From assembly GCA_001898505.1 (NCBI GenBank), contig MKTZ01000001.1, forward strand, positions 310,001 through 374,000: a DNA stretch of 64,000 nucleotides, read 5' to 3'. Both the position numbers and the translations under genes were made by a program. Below are positions 49,061-57,633 of this stretch, piece after piece. Below the pieces are notes generated by a model. It saw nothing but the letters and a program-made list of their open reading frames with translations. It was not told the DNA's origin and did no database searches. Within the stretch, counting starts at the first letter, position 1; each line of letters opens with the position of its first letter. This DNA is from Sphingobacteriales bacterium 50-39. GTDB lineage: Bacteria > Bacteroidota > Bacteroidia > Chitinophagales > Chitinophagaceae.

Positions 49061-50308
49061 CTAACGATCAGTCTTGTCAGACACAATGATGACGCTGTCG
49101 CCTTGATTGTACAGGTGGATGTCGTCTTTGGTATCGTTGATCAGACCTAATGTTTTATCAAGCGTATTGCTTAGGGGAAAGTCGCCATTTACCAATGTTT
49201 TTTGTACATGGACCTTGTATACTACTCTTACAAGATATCGTCGCGAGATCATGCGCAATGCATCCTTCAAGTCTGTATTCACAAATTGGAAATGCGGTCG
49301 TTGGTCCTGCCAGGCCATGATATTCCGCACATCTACGTCTGTAAGATAAAAGCTCCGGATATGGCCCTTTTCTATACGGGCTTGCCGGAAATGCTGCGTG
49401 TCGAGTATGAACGACTCTGATGCGCTGGCCACTTTGACAGCGCCATTCGAAAGGGTGATCTCGGTGATGGAGTCGTCACTGTAGGCTGTCACATTGAAGC
49501 CTGTGCCAAGCGCTTCGATACGGGTGCCATTGGCATTTACTATAAAAGGACGACCAGGGTCGCGGTGGACCTCGAAGCTGGCCTGGCCCTTAAGATCGAT
49601 GATCCGGGGGGCGCCATGCGGCGTTACGGAATACTGAAGCCTGGATGCAGGTGCAAGGGATGTCCAGGTGCCATCGGGGAGCTGAATATGCAAAGGCAGT
49701 CTGCCGCCGGTGGTGATCTCGTGGCAGGCATTAGGATATTGGCTTGTCCCGGTGTAAAGAAGCGTGTCGTTGCTTCTTTTTTCCACAGTCAGGGCATCGT
49801 TTATATCTATTCTACCAGATCTTGCGGAGTCCAGGACGATGGTGCTGCTATCGGGGAGGGTTAGATACGCTGTGGCATTATCAGCTCCCCTCTGCCTTGC
49901 CGGCGCCTGCTGCCTGACTAGTTGTGGTGTAAGATTTGGGTCCTTTGACGAGTGATGTTTTATATAAAGACCTCCCAGGATAACGACCCCGGTGATGCCG
50001 GCAGCAATAGCCAGGTATCTTCTTTTTCGAGTGGGTACGATGGGCGCCGGATTGTTATCCATTCTGGCCCGGGAGATCCTGTTCATTAGCTGCTGCTTGA
50101 GCTTTTCCATTGGCAGCTCCTCTGTCAGCTGAAGCTGTTCATGGACCCAGGCGGGGTTTGCGAATTGCTCGGGCAGCGCATCGTGGTATACGGAGCGAGA
50201 CCGTAATTCCTGAAACTGCAATTTTTCTTTTTCGCTGAGGGTTTCTTCCCAGACATACTTCATGATCAGTATGCCATCGTCTTTTATATTGTCTTCCATA
50301 TTGGGCAT
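49061..50308 (-). CDS. FecR-family anti-sigma factor
   Basis: This 415-residue inner-membrane signalling protein has a cytosolic N-terminal part with helices, a membrane helix (RRYLAIAAGITGVVILGGLYI, about 95-115), and a periplasmic FecR domain. The FecR domain has LPDGTWTSLAPASRLQY and VNANGTRIEALGTGFNV, a phrase found in all FecR proteins. A DUF4974-type C-terminal STN-contact domain (FQFVNTDLKDALRMISRRYL ... KTLGLINDTKD) follows. It should bind the sigma factor encoded immediately upstream and be released when the STN domain of the SusC protein senses substrate. The order sigma, FecR, SusC, SusD is canonical. Confidence 0.93.
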   Translation of the reverse strand: MPNMEDNIKDDGILIMKYVWEETLSEKEKLQFQELRSRSVYHDALPEQFANPAWVHEQLQLTEELPMEKLKQQLMNRISRARMDNNPAPIVPTRKRRYLAIAAGITGVVILGGLYIKHHSSKDPNLTPQLVRQQAPARQRGADNATAYLTLPDSSTIVLDSARSGRIDINDALTVEKRSNDTLLYTGTSQYPNACHEITTGGRLPLHIQLPDGTWTSLAPASRLQYSVTPHGAPRIIDLKGQASFEVHRDPGRPFIVNANGTRIEALGTGFNVTAYSDDSITEITLSNGAVKVASASESFILDTQHFRQARIEKGHIRSFYLTDVDVRNIMAWQDQRPHFQFVNTDLKDALRMISRRYLVRVVYKVHVQKTLVNGDFPLSNTLDKTLGLINDTKDDIHLYNQGDSVIIVSDKTDR

Positions 50309-50341
50309 ATATGGTTAGTACGGAAAAAGGACTTCGTTTGG

Positions 50342-51007
50342 CTATTGCTCCCTCAAAAAATTAAATATTTTTTTTGCACCTATTGAAAAAGCGCCGATAA
50401 CGTGTTGTTTTTCATATATAAATGGCGACATGAACAAAAAAAGGATCGCTAGCTCTCCATTCTTGAAAGCCTTCAGAAACTTTTTTCTCAGTGTCTTTAT
50501 CTGATTGTTTACCGTATTGACGGACGTCCCATGCAGCTGAGCGATCTCGCCGGCGTTGAATCCATACAAACAGTATCTGGCTACGGCCCGTTCTTTTTGG
50601 GGGAGGGATGTTAGAAATGCATTGAGCGAATCCAGTAAATCACTGCTGATCTGATGGGCATCGAGAAAGTGAAGATGGTCCAGTGGCGGCATATCGGGAG
50701 GAATGCTTTGGTATTTCCTCATCCGGCACCAGTCGATGAAACCATTGCGGGCTACGTGATAGAGGAAGTTTCTTATATGTGCGGGCGCCTCTATCCGGTC
50801 ACGGCTTTGCCATAATTTGAAGAAGGCATCTAAGAGGACTTCTTCCGCATCTTCCTTTGGCATACCCATCCCCTTTAGTAAATAACGGAGTAAACCTTTG
50901 CTATATGTTTCAAAATAACCGTCGAAGGCTTTTTCTTTACCCTTCTTGAAATCATCGAATTGATCTCCAGGGCCATAATATTGACCAAGGCTGCTATCAG
51001 ATGCCAT
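50342..51007 (-). CDS. ECF RNA polymerase sigma factor, FecI-like
   Basis: This 221-residue sigma factor directs transcription of the SusCD genes downstream. Region 2 contains AFDGYFETYSKGLLRYLL and EDAEEVLLDAFFKLWQSRDRI; region 4 has LPQKERAVARYCLYGFNAGE and the helix-turn-helix GTSVNTVNNQIKTLRKKF. Start ATG 51007 is preferred to an earlier one that adds a non-family tail. A TTG-N20-TGTTTTTG string at 51031-51061 on the minus strand could be its housekeeping promoter. It is followed by FecR after 33 bases. A hydrophobic extra C-terminal tail (about 195-221) with LAILFLFMSPFIYEKQ is a little unusual for the family. Confidence 0.93.
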   Translation of the reverse strand: MASDSSLGQYYGPGDQFDDFKKGKEKAFDGYFETYSKGLLRYLLKGMGMPKEDAEEVLLDAFFKLWQSRDRIEAPAHIRNFLYHVARNGFIDWCRMRKYQSIPPDMPPLDHLHFLDAHQISSDLLDSLNAFLTSLPQKERAVARYCLYGFNAGEIAQLHGTSVNTVNNQIKTLRKKFLKAFKNGELAILFLFMSPFIYEKQHVIGAFSIGAKKIFNFLREQ

Positions 51008-51016
51008 TTTTTGGTG

Positions 51017-51134
51017 TTTGGTTTGGGGCGCAAAAACAATACTTTGCCAGCGATATGGCAATAGCGTTTAAAAGTGTCGTTGTTCTGATGTGAATCTTGT
51101 GCCTAAGGAAAATCAAAATTAGGCATCTTTTTTT
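51017..51134 (+). ncRNA. Candidate plus-strand small RNA with promoter and terminator
   Basis: A TTTG at 51017-51020 is separated by exactly 19 bases from TACTTTG (51040-51046), one base short of the TAnnTTTG consensus. A transcript from about 51053 would reach a terminator at 51100-51134 (TGCCTAA, 12-base loop, TTAGGCA, then a T run). No plus-strand gene lies nearby for this terminator to serve. No RNA family was recognised. Confidence 0.35.
51100..51134 (+). terminator. Rho-independent terminator-like hairpin, plus strand
   Basis: A seven-pair stem (TGCCTAA/TTAGGCA) with a 12-base A-rich loop is followed by TC and then seven T residues. It reads only on the plus strand, where no upstream protein gene exists. 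Confidence 0.6.
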
Positions 51135-51249
51135 ATTTGTCTATGGCGAGTGGAAAAAGATAGACAAAAGTCGATATTGGCAGGGACCAAAACCCTTTTA
51201 TTGTTGGATGAATCAGCGCTATACATGGATGTCCTGTTACCGGCAGGGG

Positions 51250-52374
51250 TCAAGCCGTCTTGCGATAGTTCAGGATGGCCCATGTATTCAGCACCAGGCC
51301 AATAACGAACATGGCTCCCAGTTCGTAGGTGATGTCGGAGAGACCGCTGCCTTTCAATACTACCATGCGCATGATCTTTATGAAATGGCTGGGCGGGAAG
51401 GTCTGAACGATGGCCTGGGCCCAGCCGGGCATGCTGTCGACGGCGGTAAAGGCTCCGCTCATCATATTAAAAATGTTGATGAAGAAGAAGGAGAGGGACA
51501 TGGCCTGCATCTGTGTGCCGGAATAGGTGGCCAGGAGCAGCCCGAGGCCCAGCATGGCAAATAAATAATCTACCAATGAGAGATACATTACCCCGAGATT
51601 GCCCACGGGGACGATACCATAGAATATCCATCCTACCAGCAGACCGAGTGAAAAGATGATGATGCCCAACACGAGGAAGGGTATCATCTTGCCTGTGATG
51701 AATATATATTTTTTTATGGGGGTGACATTGATCTGTTCGATGGTGCCGCTCTCCTTCTCCTGGACGATGTTAAAGGCTGTCTGCATGGATGCCATGGCTG
51801 TTACGAGGGTGACAAGGATGGCCGGTACGATGTACAGGTGGAAGTTCATGAAGGGGTTGTACCAATTCGAAGAGGCGATGCTGATCTGCGGGGCGTCCTG
51901 GATAGAGACCGTAGCGGATGTATGCCAGTCCTGTCGTATCTCCTGGTTGTAGTCCTGAACGATGCTGCTGAGGTAGGCCCCGCCGAGGTTGGCCTTGGTG
52001 CCTTCGATGGCGTTGATGGCCACATAGAGCTTTTGCGTATTCTCCCGGACCAGGTCCCTTTCGAAGTGAGCGGGTATTTGGAGGACGAGGTCTGCCCTGT
52101 CCTGCTCCACCATGGAGAGAGCTGCTTTATAGGAACCTGTATAGCCTGTGAGCTTGAAATAGCCGGAGGATGTGATCTTGCCTATCAGGCGTTGAGAGGC
52201 GGTGGAATGGTCGTTGTCCACGACGGCTATCGAGATATTTTTTACAGAATAGTCGGCCGCCAGGGGGAGCAGTATGAGCTGGATGACGGGTGCAATGATC
52301 AGCATGCGGACGATGCCTTTGTTGCGGAGTATCTGTCTGAATTCTTTTTCCAACAGGAATATAAGCGTCTTCAT
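51250..52374 (-). CDS. ABC-2 type transport permease (YbhR-like)
   Basis: This 374-residue inner-membrane permease has a signal-anchor helix (NKGIVRMLIIAPVIQLILLPL), a large periplasmic loop of about 150 residues and five further helices. The conserved motif NPFMNFHLYIVPAILVTLVT and the EKESGTIEQINVTPIKKYIF segment are typical of ABC-2 permeases of the YbhR/YbhS, YhhJ type. The pair with the gene upstream forms the membrane part of a drug or ion exporter. It is the last gene of the operon, 19 bases after its partner. Confidence 0.88.
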   Translation of the reverse strand: MKTLIFLLEKEFRQILRNKGIVRMLIIAPVIQLILLPLAADYSVKNISIAVVDNDHSTASQRLIGKITSSGYFKLTGYTGSYKAALSMVEQDRADLVLQIPAHFERDLVRENTQKLYVAINAIEGTKANLGGAYLSSIVQDYNQEIRQDWHTSATVSIQDAPQISIASSNWYNPFMNFHLYIVPAILVTLVTAMASMQTAFNIVQEKESGTIEQINVTPIKKYIFITGKMIPFLVLGIIIFSLGLLVGWIFYGIVPVGNLGVMYLSLVDYLFAMLGLGLLLATYSGTQMQAMSLSFFFINIFNMMSGAFTAVDSMPGWAQAIVQTFPPSHFIKIMRMVVLKGSGLSDITYELGAMFVIGLVLNTWAILNYRKTA

Positions 52375-52393
52375 CAGAAGGTTGTTTTTGTTG

Positions 52394-53500
52394 TTATTGC
52401 AATCTGATCTTAAATCTTCTAAGGCTGATGGCGAACAATGCCAGACACATACCGGCCAGGATCAGGGTCTCTTTCCATACGGCGCCGAAGCCCATGCCTT
52501 TTAGCATCACTCTTTTTACGATGATGAAATACCACCGGGAGGGTACGAGGTTGGCGAGCACCTGCATGGGCCAGGGCATGTTCTCGATGGGGAAGAGGAA
52601 GCCGGTGAGCAGCATGGTTGGCAACATCATGCCCATCAGGGAGGCCATCATGGCGGACTGTTGTGTTTTGGCGTTGATGGATAACAGCAGCCCTATTGAA
52701 AGGGAGGTAAGGATGAACAGGATGCTGCAGAATATCAGCAGGAGGGTGCTGCCTTTGACATGCAGGTCAAGGAAGAGTGCGCTGAGCACGAGGATGACAA
52801 ACAAGTTTACGACGGAGATGAGGAGGTTGGGGGTGAGCTTGGATATAATGATATAAATGGGTTTGAATGGGGAGACAAGGAGTATCTCCATGGTGCCGAG
52901 TTCTTTTTCTTTTACGATGGCTACCGAGGTCATCATGGTGCAAACAAGCATGAGCACGAGGGCCATTACGCCTGGTACGAAGTTGGGGGCGCCTTTCAGC
53001 TCGGGGTTGTACAGCATTTGTACTTCGGGGAGGATCTGTAGGGGCTGTCCCGTGCTGAGCTCGGATTGGGTATTGAAGTCTCCGACGATGCGGGTGATAT
53101 AATTGGTAATGGTAGTAGCAAGGTTGGGGTCGGAGGCGTCGGCTATGACCTGGATGGTGGCTTTGCCCGTGTGGGTGAGGTCGGTGGAAAAATTGGCAGG
53201 GAAGATGACGGCCATCCGTATGTCCCCTTTTTTAAAGGCGGCGTCTATCTGCTGTGCGCTGTTGAGATTGCGCTGGATATTGAAATAGCTGCTGGAGGAG
53301 ATCTTATCGATGAGCTGGGTGGTGACGGGGTCTTTGGAGTAGTCGGTGACGGCTATGCGGGAGTTCTTTACCTCATTGGATAAGGCAAAGCCGAAAAGGA
53401 CGATCTGGGCGATGGGGAGGCCGAAGAGCATCAGGAGGGTCTTCCTGTCGCGGAAGACGTGGAGGAATTCTTTTCGGATGAATGTGAGGAGCTGCTTCAT
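52394..53500 (-). CDS. ABC-2 type transport permease (YbhS-like)
   Basis: This 368-residue paralogue of the next gene has an N-terminal helix (RKTLLMLFGLPIAQIVLFGFA), a long periplasmic region (about 45-170), and a C-terminal helical half with NFVPGVMALVLMLVCTMMTS. VKEKELGTMEILLVSPFKP, diagnostic of this permease family, follows. It acts with the other permease and the two ATPases. It starts 69 bases after the ATPase gene. Confidence 0.88.
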   Translation of the reverse strand: MKQLLTFIRKEFLHVFRDRKTLLMLFGLPIAQIVLFGFALSNEVKNSRIAVTDYSKDPVTTQLIDKISSSSYFNIQRNLNSAQQIDAAFKKGDIRMAVIFPANFSTDLTHTGKATIQVIADASDPNLATTITNYITRIVGDFNTQSELSTGQPLQILPEVQMLYNPELKGAPNFVPGVMALVLMLVCTMMTSVAIVKEKELGTMEILLVSPFKPIYIIISKLTPNLLISVVNLFVILVLSALFLDLHVKGSTLLLIFCSILFILTSLSIGLLLSINAKTQQSAMMASLMGMMLPTMLLTGFLFPIENMPWPMQVLANLVPSRWYFIIVKRVMLKGMGFGAVWKETLILAGMCLALFAISLRRFKIRLQ

Positions 53501-53569
53501 GATTTATGTTTTAGCTTTCGGGCCGGTGAATCCTTTGACGGGCCGGTAATCCTTTTTGATGGCGGGTCG

Positions 53570-54325
53570 TCAATCCGCCTTGCGGGTGGCTTTACGGGCC
53601 AGCTCGTAGAAGACGTCCTCCATATTGTCGCGACCAAATTGTTGTTTGAGCCGTGTGGGGCTATCGAGGGCGGCGACGACGCCATCGACCATGATGGAGA
53701 CCCGGTTGCAATATTCGGCCTCGTCCATATAGTGGGTGGTAACGAATACGGTGACGCCTCTGTCTGATGCGTGATAGATAAGGTCCCAGAACTGCCTCCG
53801 TGTGACAGGGTCCACTCCTCCGGTGGGTTCATCCAAAAAAACGATGTCGGGGTCGTGGACGATGGAGACGGAAAAAGAAAGTTTCTGTTTCCATCCGAGG
53901 GGGAGCTCGCTGACGAGCGTCTTTGCTTCCTTCTCCAGCTGCAGCTCTTTGAGGAGCTGGGCCGTCTTTTCTTTTATCGCGGGGCGGCTCATGCCATAGA
54001 TGCCTGCGTAGAAGCGGATGTTCTCCGCGACCGTGAGGTCGTCGTAGAGGGAGAATTTCTGGCTCATGTACCCGATGCTCCGTTTGATCTTTTCCGTCTG
54101 GGTGTACACGTCGTAGCCGGCGATGGTGGCTTTGCCGGAGCTGGGTTTCAGGAGTCCGCAAAGCATGCGCATGGCCGTGGTCTTACCCGCGCCGTTGGCT
54201 CCCAGGAAGCCGAATATCTCTCCTTTGGCGACCTGGAAGGTGAGTTCGTTGGCGGCTATGAACTGTCCGAAGCGTTTTGTGAGCTTGTCGGTGGTGATGA
54301 CGGGCGCCGAGGTGGTGGATGACAT
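53570..54325 (-). CDS. ABC transporter ATPase, second YbhF-like half
   Basis: This 251-residue ATP-binding subunit has Walker A GANGAGKTT (42-50), Q-loop MSQKFSLYDDLTVAEN and Walker B DIVFLDEPTGGVDP. The signature is the unusual LPLGWKQKLS in place of LSGGQ; the same form is known in one half of E. coli YbhF/YhiH-type ATPases. Together with the gene at 54329 it would equal a two-domain YbhF that is here split into two genes. The start is three bases after the other ATPase stop, so the two are coupled. Confidence 0.9.
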   Translation of the reverse strand: MSSTTSAPVITTDKLTKRFGQFIAANELTFQVAKGEIFGFLGANGAGKTTAMRMLCGLLKPSSGKATIAGYDVYTQTEKIKRSIGYMSQKFSLYDDLTVAENIRFYAGIYGMSRPAIKEKTAQLLKELQLEKEAKTLVSELPLGWKQKLSFSVSIVHDPDIVFLDEPTGGVDPVTRRQFWDLIYHASDRGVTVFVTTHYMDEAEYCNRVSIMVDGVVAALDSPTRLKQQFGRDNMEDVFYELARKATRKAD

Positions 54326-54328
54326 GGT

Positions 54329-55300
54329 TTAATTTTTTAGCAGGTGGATGAAGCAGTCTTCGATGGTGGGGCCGGTCTTTTCGACAGTGGCGTCGGGGTG
54401 GTTGCGCGCCTGTAGATATTGCAGGAGAGCCTGCGGCTCGCCGGGGGAGCCTGTGGCAGCGCCAGACGGGGCGTTAGACCCGGATGGCGCGTCCTTGAAT
54501 GTGACGTGGAGCGAGTCGCCGAAGGCAAAGCAGGTAGCTGTGCCGGGGAAGCTCCTTACATCCTGGAGCAACCGGTGGGTATCCGATGCGTGGACGGCGT
54601 ACAACTGACCCGGGAAGGAGCGTACGATGTTGTCCGGCTTGTCGATGGAGAGGATATCTCCTTTTTGTATCAGCGCGATGCGATCGCAGAGGTTGGCCTC
54701 GTCCATGTATGGCGTAGAGACGAGGATGGTGATCCCTTCCTGTCTGAGCTTTTTCAGCATGGCCCAGAACTCCTTGCGGGAGACCACATCGACGCCGGTG
54801 GTTGGTTCGTCTAAAAAGAGGACAGAGGGCTTATGTATCAACGCACAGGACAAAGCCAATTTTTGTTTCATGCCACCCGATAGTTTTCCTGCCCTTCTGT
54901 CCTTGAACGGTTCTATTTGCTGGTATATATCCTTTATAAGATCGTAATTCTCTTTTATGGTGGTGCCAAAGACCGTGGCGAAGAAGTTGAGGTTCTCTTC
55001 CACGGTGAGGTCCTGGTAGAGGCTGAACCGGCCGGGCATGTAGCCAACGCGGTTGCGTATCTGCTGATAGTCTTTTCGTATGTCGTAATTGTCGACCGTG
55101 GCCTCGCCTTCGTCGGGGAGGATGAGGGTGGTAAGTGTGCGGAACAAGGAAGTCTTGCCTGCGCCGTCGGGGCCGATGAGGCCAAAGAGCTCTCCTTTGT
55201 CTACGTTGAAGGAGATGCCGTTCAGGGCTTTGACCTGGCCGTCGGTCTTCCTGCCGGTGCCGCCGGGATAGGTTTTCTTTATGTTGGAGAGACTGATCAT
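54329..55300 (-). CDS. ABC transporter ATPase, first YbhF-like half
   Basis: This 323-residue ATP-binding subunit has Walker A GPDGAGKTS (43-51), MPGRFSLYQDLTVEEN in the Q-loop region, a standard signature KLSGGMKQKLALSC and Walker B VLFLDEPTTGVDV. GPDGAGKTS with Asp in the P-loop is typical for the first half of YbhF-like proteins. A C-terminal extension (about 235-323) has a Pro/Ser/Gly-rich linker (APSGSNAPSGAATGSPGEPQ) before IEDCFIHLL. It lies 27 bases after the HlyD gene. Confidence 0.9.
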   Translation of the reverse strand: MISLSNIKKTYPGGTGRKTDGQVKALNGISFNVDKGELFGLIGPDGAGKTSLFRTLTTLILPDEGEATVDNYDIRKDYQQIRNRVGYMPGRFSLYQDLTVEENLNFFATVFGTTIKENYDLIKDIYQQIEPFKDRRAGKLSGGMKQKLALSCALIHKPSVLFLDEPTTGVDVVSRKEFWAMLKKLRQEGITILVSTPYMDEANLCDRIALIQKGDILSIDKPDNIVRSFPGQLYAVHASDTHRLLQDVRSFPGTATCFAFGDSLHVTFKDAPSGSNAPSGAATGSPGEPQALLQYLQARNHPDATVEKTGPTIEDCFIHLLKN

Positions 55301-55327
55301 TTTACAAATTGTTGATCGGAGTTAAGA

Positions 55328-56263
55328 CTAGAATTTTACTTCGCCGTACATGCCTATTTTCAGCAGTCCGTCATTCTTTACTCTTATTTTGATGGCGTAC
55401 ACGAGATTGGCCCGTTCGTCCTTTGTCTGGATGGTCTTGGGGGTGAACTCGGATTTGTCGGAGATCCAGTATACCTGGCCGGGATATTGGCGGAAATTCT
55501 TTGCGCCATCATCGGTGTAGACCTTTGCTGTCTGGCCCAGGCGGATGGCGGTGAGCTGGGAGCCTGTGACATAGGCGCGGAGGTTGAGGGTGTCGAGGTT
55601 GGCTATCTTATAGAGTGCCTTGCCGGTGGTGGTCATTTCGCCCTCCAGGGCATATTTTGTCAGGACCGTGCCGGTGATGGGGTTGATGACGCGGCCTTTG
55701 TCGATCTGGTCCTGGTAGAGTGCGGCGGACTTTTCCATGGGGTCCTGTTCGCTGTAGATGGTCCTGTTCTGGGTAGCGATGTTGGAGTTGTCGAGCGCTA
55801 TCTGCTGACGGGATACGGCTATTTGTTTTTGGAGCTGATCGATCTGGGAGTTGATGTCATCCAGCTGTTTTTGTGTAGCTGCGTCTGCCTTGAGGAGATT
55901 CTCCGTGCGGGTCTTTTCTCTTTGTTGCTGCGCCAGCTGGGCCTCCTGGACTGCCAGTTGTTTTTTTACCAGCTCGATCTGGGGCATTGGGTTGGTTGTC
56001 TTTTGGCTCAGGGCTCTTATACTGGCCTGGACCTGTTCCTTTTGCAAAATAATATTGCTGATGTCGATGTTGCCGGCGATGGCGCCCTTGCGCAGGGTAT
56101 CTCCTTCATGGATCGGGAAGGAGAGGAGTTTCCCGTTCTGCTCGGCGGATACGATGACCTCGTCGGATTCGAATACTCCGGAGGCGTCGGTATCGGGCGC
56201 GTTGTCCTTACAGGAAGCTGCCAGGAGGGTGAGAAGGAGGAGCGGAAAGGATAACTTTTTCAT
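55328..56263 (-). CDS. HlyD-family periplasmic adaptor lipoprotein (YbhG-like)
   Basis: This 311-residue membrane-fusion protein connects the inner-membrane ABC pump to TolC. The signal peptide has a lipobox (LLAASC, Cys18). The biotinyl-lipoyl-like half GVFESDEVIVSAEQNGKLLS and GAIAGNIDISN is followed by a long coiled coil (about 75-170, rich in Gln and Lys), then VINPITGTVLTKYALEGEMT and a beta-barrel domain with LRAYVTGSQLTAIRLGQTAKV. It lies between TolC and the first ATPase. Length and layout match YbhG. Confidence 0.9.
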   Translation of the reverse strand: MKKLSFPLLLLTLLAASCKDNAPDTDASGVFESDEVIVSAEQNGKLLSFPIHEGDTLRKGAIAGNIDISNIILQKEQVQASIRALSQKTTNPMPQIELVKKQLAVQEAQLAQQQREKTRTENLLKADAATQKQLDDINSQIDQLQKQIAVSRQQIALDNSNIATQNRTIYSEQDPMEKSAALYQDQIDKGRVINPITGTVLTKYALEGEMTTTGKALYKIANLDTLNLRAYVTGSQLTAIRLGQTAKVYTDDGAKNFRQYPGQVYWISDKSEFTPKTIQTKDERANLVYAIKIRVKNDGLLKIGMYGEVKF

Positions 56264-56295
56264 TTATACATTATTTAAAGTAGGTGAATTATATT

Positions 56296-57576
56296 TTAGT
56301 TGCCGGCTGTAGTCTTATGATTATACTGGGACAGCAGGAGTTGTATCTCATGCAGGTTGCGATCCTGGCGGGCCAGGGCTTCGGCGTTGATATCGAGCAG
56401 GTAGTCATTGGCCGTGATCACGCCATTCTGCAGTTGTACGGCGGAGGTCTGCTTGATGGAATCGCGGAGATTGACGATCTCGTTGTCTGACTGAATGAGC
56501 TGCTGATACCGGACGATGTCGGCATTTTGCTGCCGGAGGGTAATGGATGTATTGAAAAGGAAGGTATTGCGTTGGGCGAGTACCATCTCCTGGTTGTTCC
56601 TATTGATCAGTTTATCCTTATGATACGTATATAGTCCTCCGAAATTCCAAGAGAGGCGGAGTCCTGTCAAGTAATAACTGGACAGCTGGGTGGAGAGGAA
56701 ATTGACGGGATTGGGCTTACCCAGGCCGCCCTGGAAGAAGGCGTTGAGCTGGGGATAGTTGGTGATACGGGTGAGGCGTTGCTGTTCGATGTATGACTGT
56801 GTCTGCAGGTCATAGCCTTTCAGTTCGGGACGGTTGATGCTATCGGTGAGGGCAGGCGGGGTGGGAGTCTCGAAAGAGGTATTTTCGTCGATGTCCTTAT
56901 TCAGGAAAAGGGCGAGCATATCGATGTAGGACTTGCGGGTGGCCTTGAGGTCGATGTCATGTTGTCTATTGGTCAGCAGCTCTGCCTGGAGCTTGTTGAG
57001 GCTGCTTTTGAAATCCGTACCATTATTGATGGCGGCCTGTACTTTCGCGATGCCTGTCCGGATGTCCTGGGCGGAGAGGTCGTTTTGTTTCAGCTGGCCG
57101 TCGATGAGGAGGATGCCGAAGAAGAGCTGGTTGATCCTGTCCTTGAGCTTGTAGAGTTCGGTATTGAGGTTTTCCTGCTGTATCTGTGCGTCGGTGGCGC
57201 TGATGGTCCTTTTCTGCTGGTTGATGCCAAAGTCGGTGAGTGTTTGGGATACCTCTCCGTAGAGCTTGTATTGATCCTTAGGTACGGTGGGTATGTTGAG
57301 GTTTGAACCGCCGATGGGTGGCAGGGATATCTTTGTCACGTCGGACTGATAGGTGGCGGTACCATTGACCGTGAACTGGGGGAAGATGCCTTTACGGATG
57401 TTGTCGATGTTGTATTCTTTTGTCTTGTCGATGAGGGCCCGCTGGCGGGTGAGGGGATAATTGGCCTCCGCCAGCTGGTAGCATTGCTCCAGGGTAATGG
57501 GCTGCTGCTGTGCATGCGCTTTTCCCAGAGGAAGGAGCAGTAGCAGGAGTACCGCGAGCTTTTCAACTGTAATCAT
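56296..57576 (-). CDS. TolC-family outer membrane efflux protein
   Basis: This 426-residue outer-membrane channel subunit has a signal peptide (KLAVLLLLLLPLGKAHAQ) and the two repeats of the OEP family. ITLEQCYQLAEANYPLTRQR starts the first, then long helices with coiled-coil character (INQQKRTISATDAQIQQENL, ALIDKTKEYNIDNIRKGIFP). RITNYPQLNAFFQGGLGKPN and LTGLRLSWNFGG mark the second repeat's beta strands. It provides the exit duct for the ABC pump encoded next. Its promoter region contains a palindrome like the one in front of tetR. Confidence 0.9.
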   Translation of the reverse strand: MITVEKLAVLLLLLLPLGKAHAQQQPITLEQCYQLAEANYPLTRQRALIDKTKEYNIDNIRKGIFPQFTVNGTATYQSDVTKISLPPIGGSNLNIPTVPKDQYKLYGEVSQTLTDFGINQQKRTISATDAQIQQENLNTELYKLKDRINQLFFGILLIDGQLKQNDLSAQDIRTGIAKVQAAINNGTDFKSSLNKLQAELLTNRQHDIDLKATRKSYIDMLALFLNKDIDENTSFETPTPPALTDSINRPELKGYDLQTQSYIEQQRLTRITNYPQLNAFFQGGLGKPNPVNFLSTQLSSYYLTGLRLSWNFGGLYTYHKDKLINRNNQEMVLAQRNTFLFNTSITLRQQNADIVRYQQLIQSDNEIVNLRDSIKQTSAVQLQNGVITANDYLLDINAEALARQDRNLHEIQLLLSQYNHKTTAGN

Positions 57577-57593
57577 TTTCTTATTTTTTTGTT

Positions 57594-57609
57594 TTAATCA
57601 TTTGATTAA
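57594..57609. promoter_or_regulatory. Palindromic operator candidate in front of the efflux operon
   Basis: TTAATCA-TT-TGATTAA is a perfect 16-base inverted repeat in the 57-base gap between the tetR stop and the tolC start. It is nearly the same as the palindrome upstream of tetR at 58448-58465, which makes it a good candidate TetR-binding site. Confidence 0.65.
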
Positions 57610-57633
57610 TAATGAGGCAAAAAAATACCCTGG

